DNA from: Bacteroidales bacterium UBA1711
GTDB lineage: Bacteria; Bacteroidota; Bacteroidia; Bacteroidales; P3
Assembly: GCA_002317325.1 (NCBI GenBank)
Contig: DCJB01000130.1
Coordinates: 1-8,914, forward strand
Reading direction: 5' to 3'
DNA: 8,914 nt
In this document: in pieces, positions 6,044-8,914 of the stretch
Position numbering within the stretch: position 1 is the first letter of the stretch
Layout: every line of letters starts with the position of its first letter
The notes under the pieces: generated by a model
Seen by the model: only the letters and a program-made list of their open reading frames with translations
Database searches by the model: none
What the model was told of the DNA's origin: nothing
Position numbers and translations under genes: made by a program

Positions 6044-7276
6044 ATGACCAACAAACGCAAGATAATCAACGACCCCGTATATGACGGCTTCCTCACCATA
6101 GAGGACGACATAGTCTTCGACATCATCTCCCACCCCTACTTTCAGCGGCTGCGCCGCATCAAGCAGCTGGGCTTCACGCACCTGGTATATCCCGGGGCCA
6201 TGCACACGCGCCTCTCCCACGCCCTCGGGGCCCTCAACCTCATGAACCGCGCCTTGGAGGTGCTGCAAGTCAAGGGGGTGGAACTCACCCGCGACGAAGT
6301 GTTGGGCGCCCGCATAGCCATCCTCCTGCACGACATAGGGCACGGGCCCTACTCCCACACCTCGGAGTTCATGCTCGCCGATATGCGCCACGAGGCCTGT
6401 TCGCGGCTCTTCATGGAGCGGCTGAACGAAGAGTTCGGGGGGAGCATTGCCACCGCCATCAGCATTTTCGAGAACCGCCATCCGAAGCACTTCCTCCACC
6501 AGCTGGTATCCAGCCAATTGGACATGGACCGCCTCGACTACCTCGGCCGCGACAGCTTCTTCACCGGGGTGAGCGAAGGCATAGTCGGCACCGACCGCAT
6601 TATCAATATGCTCAACGTGCGCGACGACCAGTTGGTGATAGACGAGAAGGGCATCTATTCCGTTGAGAAGTTCATCATATCGCGGCGGCTCATGTACTGG
6701 CAGGTATATCTGCACAAGACGGTGGTGGCGGCCGACACGCTGCTTTTCGGGGCGCTGCGCCGCGCCCGTCGGCTGGCCGAGGGCGGCGACACTCTCGGCC
6801 TCGCCGGCACGCCGCTTTTCGACTTCCTCTCCCACCACTACTCCGAGCAGGACTTCCGCAGCGACCCCTCGCTCATCGACCGCTTCGCCCTCATAGACGA
6901 CAGCGACATGGCCTGCGCCCTGAAGGGGTGGAGCCGCCACAGCGACACGGTCCTCCGCACCCTCTCCGACCAGATAGTCAACCGCCGCCTGTGCGCCGTC
7001 CGGGTAGCCAACCGCCCCTTCGACCCCGAAGCGGCGAGCACCTTCCGCACCCAGTCGCAGCTGCTGTACAACGTCGCGGCCGACGAGAGCGAGTACTTCG
7101 TCACCACGGGGGTGCTCCGAAACCACGCCTACGACTACAACGACCAAGAGATACGCGTGCTGTTCAAAGACGGGAGCTGCCGCGACATAGGCGAAGCCTC
7201 GGACCAGCTCGACCGCCACTTCCTCGAAAAGCAGGTGACCAAGTACTACATCTGCTTCCCCAAAGAACTCAGATAA
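6044..7276 (+). CDS. HD-domain phosphohydrolase of the SAMHD1/dGTPase-like group
   Basis: The product has 410 residues. Its N-terminal half carries the HD-domain metal and substrate motifs of the COG1078-type group (YwfO and SAMHD1 relatives): HPYFQRLRRIKQLG (30-43), HTRLSHALG (54-62, metal His 59), LLHDIGHGPYSH (94-105, HD pair 96-97), a His at 116 followed by EACSRLF, and QLDMDRLDYLGRDSFFTG (from 158, Asp 162 as the likely metal ligand). All active-site residues seem present. Known relatives hydrolyse dNTPs to deoxynucleoside plus triphosphate, so a role in nucleotide pool control is a reasonable guess; the substrate is unproven. The C-terminal part ends TKYYICFPKELR and is typical of the family. 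The gene starts 33 bp after the methyltransferase gene and ends 12 bp before mpl, with no promoter or terminator in either gap. Confidence 0.9.
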   Translation: MTNKRKIINDPVYDGFLTIEDDIVFDIISHPYFQRLRRIKQLGFTHLVYPGAMHTRLSHALGALNLMNRALEVLQVKGVELTRDEVLGARIAILLHDIGHGPYSHTSEFMLADMRHEACSRLFMERLNEEFGGSIATAISIFENRHPKHFLHQLVSSQLDMDRLDYLGRDSFFTGVSEGIVGTDRIINMLNVRDDQLVIDEKGIYSVEKFIISRRLMYWQVYLHKTVVAADTLLFGALRRARRLAEGGDTLGLAGTPLFDFLSHHYSEQDFRSDPSLIDRFALIDDSDMACALKGWSRHSDTVLRTLSDQIVNRRLCAVRVANRPFDPEAASTFRTQSQLLYNVAADESEYFVTTGVLRNHAYDYNDQEIRVLFKDGSCRDIGEASDQLDRHFLEKQVTKYYICFPKELR

Positions 7277-7288
7277 CCCCGCCAGAAT

Positions 7289-8647
7289 ATGAAAGTGCAC
7301 TTCATAGCCATCGGAGGCAGCGCCATGCACAACCTGGCCATCGCCCTCGCCCTCAAAGGATACCGAGTCACCGGTTCCGACGACGAAATTTTTGACCCCG
7401 CCAAGAGCCGGCTGGCCCGCTACGGGCTGCTGCCCGAAAGCTTCGGCTGGCACCCCGAGCGGGTAGCGCCCGACCTCGACGCCGTGGTCCTCGGGATGCA
7501 CGCCCGAACAGACAACCCCGAGCTGCTCCGGGCACAGGCGCTGGGGCTGAAGATATACAGCTACCCCGAGTACCTATACGAGCAGTCGCGCGGCAAGACC
7601 CGCATAGTGGTGGGCGGAAGCCACGGCAAGACCACCACCACCGCCATGATACTGCACGCGCTGCGCCACTGCGGCATAGAGGCCGACTATATGGTGGGGG
7701 CCCAGCTTGACGGATTCGAGGTGATGGTGCGCCTCAGCGACACCGCCCGGGTGATGGTAATCGAAGGGGACGAGTACCTCACCTCGCCCATCGACCGCCG
7801 CCCCAAGTTCCACCTCTACCGCCCCCACACCGCCATCATCACCGGCATAGAGTGGGACCACATCAACGTGTTTCCCACCTTTGACATCTACCGCGACCAG
7901 TTCGCCCAGTTCGTCAACCTGATAGAGCCCGGCGGCACGCTGGTATATTGCGACGACGACCCCGAAGTCCGCGGCGTGGCCCTCGCCAACACCCGCTCCG
8001 ACATAGCCAAGCAGCCCTACGACGTGCCGCCCTACCGCATAGCCGACGGCACCACCCGCCTGCTGCAGCCGGGAGGCGAGGTGCCGCTGCGCGTCTTCGG
8101 CCGGCACAACCTGCTCAACCTCACCGCCGCCCGACTGGCCTGCCGCACACTCGGGGTAGGCGATGGCCAGTTTGACGAGGCCATAGGCACCTTCGGCGGC
8201 GCCAGCAAGCGGCTGGAACTCGTGAAGCGGAGCGGCAGCAGCGCCCTATACAAAGACTTCGCCCACGCCCCTTCCAAACTGAGGGCCACCATTGCCGCCG
8301 TGCGCGAGCAGTACCCCGACCGGCGCATAGTGGCCTGCATGGAGCTGCACACCTTCAGCAGCCTCACGGCGGAGTTTCTGCAGCAGTATGGCGGCTCCAT
8401 GAGCCAGTGCGACCTGCCTTTGGTCTATTTCAGCCGCCACGCCCTCCAGCTGAAGAAGCTTCCCGACCTCGACCCCGAACAGGTGCGTTCGGCCTTTGCC
8501 GACGACCGCGCGGAGGTGTTCACCGACAGCCGCCTCCTCGTCGAGGAGCTGCGCCGACAGCCCGCCGCCGGCACCGTGTTCCTCATGATGTCCAGCGGCA
8601 ACTTTGACGGCATCGACTTCCGGGTCCTCGCCGACGAACTCTTCTGA
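7289..8647 (+). CDS. mpl: UDP-N-acetylmuramate:L-Ala-gamma-D-Glu-meso-DAP ligase (Mpl)
   Basis: Mpl joins recycled murein tripeptide to UDP-MurNAc with ATP, returning cell-wall fragments to peptidoglycan synthesis in the cytoplasm. The product has 452 residues, full length for the family. Mur ligase architecture is visible: an N-terminal UDP-sugar-binding start FIAIGGSAMHNLAIAL, VTGSDDEIFDP, LGMHARTDNPELL and KIYSYPEYLYEQS; the ATP P-loop GGSHGKTTTT (109-118); EGDEYLTSPIDRRPKF (from 159); GIEWDHINVFPTFDIY (from 186); and KDFAHAPSKL (322-331) in the C-terminal domain. The SDDEIF and EYLTSPIDRRPKFHLY signatures favour Mpl over MurC. The ATG at 7289 lies 12 bp after the HD-gene stop, with MKVHFIAIGG as the expected first beta strand. 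It lies in the probable sufB transcription unit. Confidence 0.95.
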   Translation: MKVHFIAIGGSAMHNLAIALALKGYRVTGSDDEIFDPAKSRLARYGLLPESFGWHPERVAPDLDAVVLGMHARTDNPELLRAQALGLKIYSYPEYLYEQSRGKTRIVVGGSHGKTTTTAMILHALRHCGIEADYMVGAQLDGFEVMVRLSDTARVMVIEGDEYLTSPIDRRPKFHLYRPHTAIITGIEWDHINVFPTFDIYRDQFAQFVNLIEPGGTLVYCDDDPEVRGVALANTRSDIAKQPYDVPPYRIADGTTRLLQPGGEVPLRVFGRHNLLNLTAARLACRTLGVGDGQFDEAIGTFGGASKRLELVKRSGSSALYKDFAHAPSKLRATIAAVREQYPDRRIVACMELHTFSSLTAEFLQQYGGSMSQCDLPLVYFSRHALQLKKLPDLDPEQVRSAFADDRAEVFTDSRLLVEELRRQPAAGTVFLMMSSGNFDGIDFRVLADELF

Positions 8648-8656
8648 TTGACCCCC

Positions 8657-8684
8657 TATTCACTATTCACAATCCAAAATTCAC
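8657..8684 (+). repeat. Short ATTCAC repeats in the mpl-DUF2027 gap
   Basis: TATTCAC occurs twice in tandem (8657-8663, 8664-8670) and AATTCAC once more (8678-8684), within a 47-bp AT-rich gap flanked by GC-rich genes. No TAnnTTTG box and no hairpin terminator are present. It could be a chance simple repeat or a small regulatory or intergenic repeat; its function is unknown. Confidence 0.6.
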
Positions 8685-8694
8685 ATTTTTCCTC

Positions 8695-8914
8695 ATGTCC
8701 AAATATCAAGTAGGCGACAAGGTGAAGTTCCTCAACCAGATAGGCGGAGGAGTGGTGACGAAGGTCACCGACGACTTTGTCTTTGTTCAAGACGACACGG
8801 GATTCGACATCCCGATGAGCCCCGGCGAGCTGATTCGCATGGCCGATATGACCGGTGCGGGCAAGATGTTCAACGACAGCCTCAACGGCATACCCGCCGC
8901 CGTCGGGCAGCCCG
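8695..8914 (+). CDS. DUF2027 domain protein, probable Smr-domain (MutS2-like) protein (3' end missing)
   Basis: The first 73 codons are visible before the window ends. The start reads MSKYQVGDKVKFLNQIGGGV, followed by VTKVTDDFVFVQDDTGFDIP and MSPGELIRM. This is an SH3-like beta-rich N-terminus typical of Bacteroidota DUF2027 proteins, which usually carry a C-terminal Smr domain; the Smr part would lie outside the window and is inferred. No signal peptide is visible, so it should be cytoplasmic. The ATG is 47 bp after the mpl stop with no clear Shine-Dalgarno sequence. It may be the last gene of the sufB unit or have a promoter I cannot recognise. Confidence 0.8.
   Translation, partial: MSKYQVGDKVKFLNQIGGGVVTKVTDDFVFVQDDTGFDIPMSPGELIRMADMTGAGKMFNDSLNGIPAAVGQP

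Noticed and set aside
5495..7501. A 668-codon open frame on the minus strand across the methyltransferase, HD and mpl genes
   Set aside because: It lies opposite three genes with complete family motifs. Its translation is low-complexity Val/Gly/Ala-rich with no recognisable motif, as expected from codon bias in GC-rich DNA.
7289..8647. MurC as the identity of the 7289 gene
   Set aside because: The GGSAMHNLA start and the EYLTSPIDRRPKF and DFAHAPSKL signatures fit Bacteroidota Mpl better than MurC, and no other mur/fts genes flank it.

Overview
The window looks like chromosomal DNA from a member of the Bacteroidota, most likely a GC-rich Bacteroidales or a relative. Several features point there: a C-terminal type B sorting domain of the type IX secretion system (T9SS), two promoters with the Bacteroidota -7 box (TAnnTTTG), a lipoprotein of a Bacteroidota-type family, a Bacteroidota-type Mpl ligase, and the start of a DUF2027/Smr protein. 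I cannot name the genus. All recognised genes are on the plus strand. I saw no RNA genes, insertion sequences, CRISPR arrays or phage genes.

Layout. (1) Positions 2-2857 hold the 3' part of a very long secreted repeat protein whose start lies outside the window. It has about 13 Cys/Asp/Thr-rich units of roughly 50 residues, an Ig-like stretch, a PKD-like domain and a T9SS type B signal. (2) After a clear promoter (2863-2892), 2956-3849 encodes a coiled-coil lipoprotein resembling the family labelled Cbp1 collagen-binding adhesin. Two consecutive hairpin terminators follow. (3) A second promoter (-7 box at 3979-3986) probably starts a compact transcription unit: sufB (4017-5465), a TrmH/SpoU-type RNA methyltransferase (5462-6010), an HD-domain phosphohydrolase related to SAMHD1/dGTPase (6044-7276), mpl (7289-8647), and possibly the DUF2027 gene that runs off the right edge (8695 onward).

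How the genes may work together. The left half encodes cell-surface functions: a giant T9SS-exported protein and an anchored lipoprotein. The right half is housekeeping: Fe-S cluster assembly, RNA modification, probable nucleotide hydrolysis and peptidoglycan recycling. These are grouped by tight spacing rather than by an obvious shared pathway. sufB is not followed here by sufC or sufD, its obligate partners, so those must be encoded elsewhere.

I found no convincing new system. The observations most worth checking are the layered repeat history and uneven cysteine pattern of the surface protein, a strong dependence of Ile codon choice (ATA or ATC) on the next base across all genes, and the isolation of sufB from sufC/sufD.
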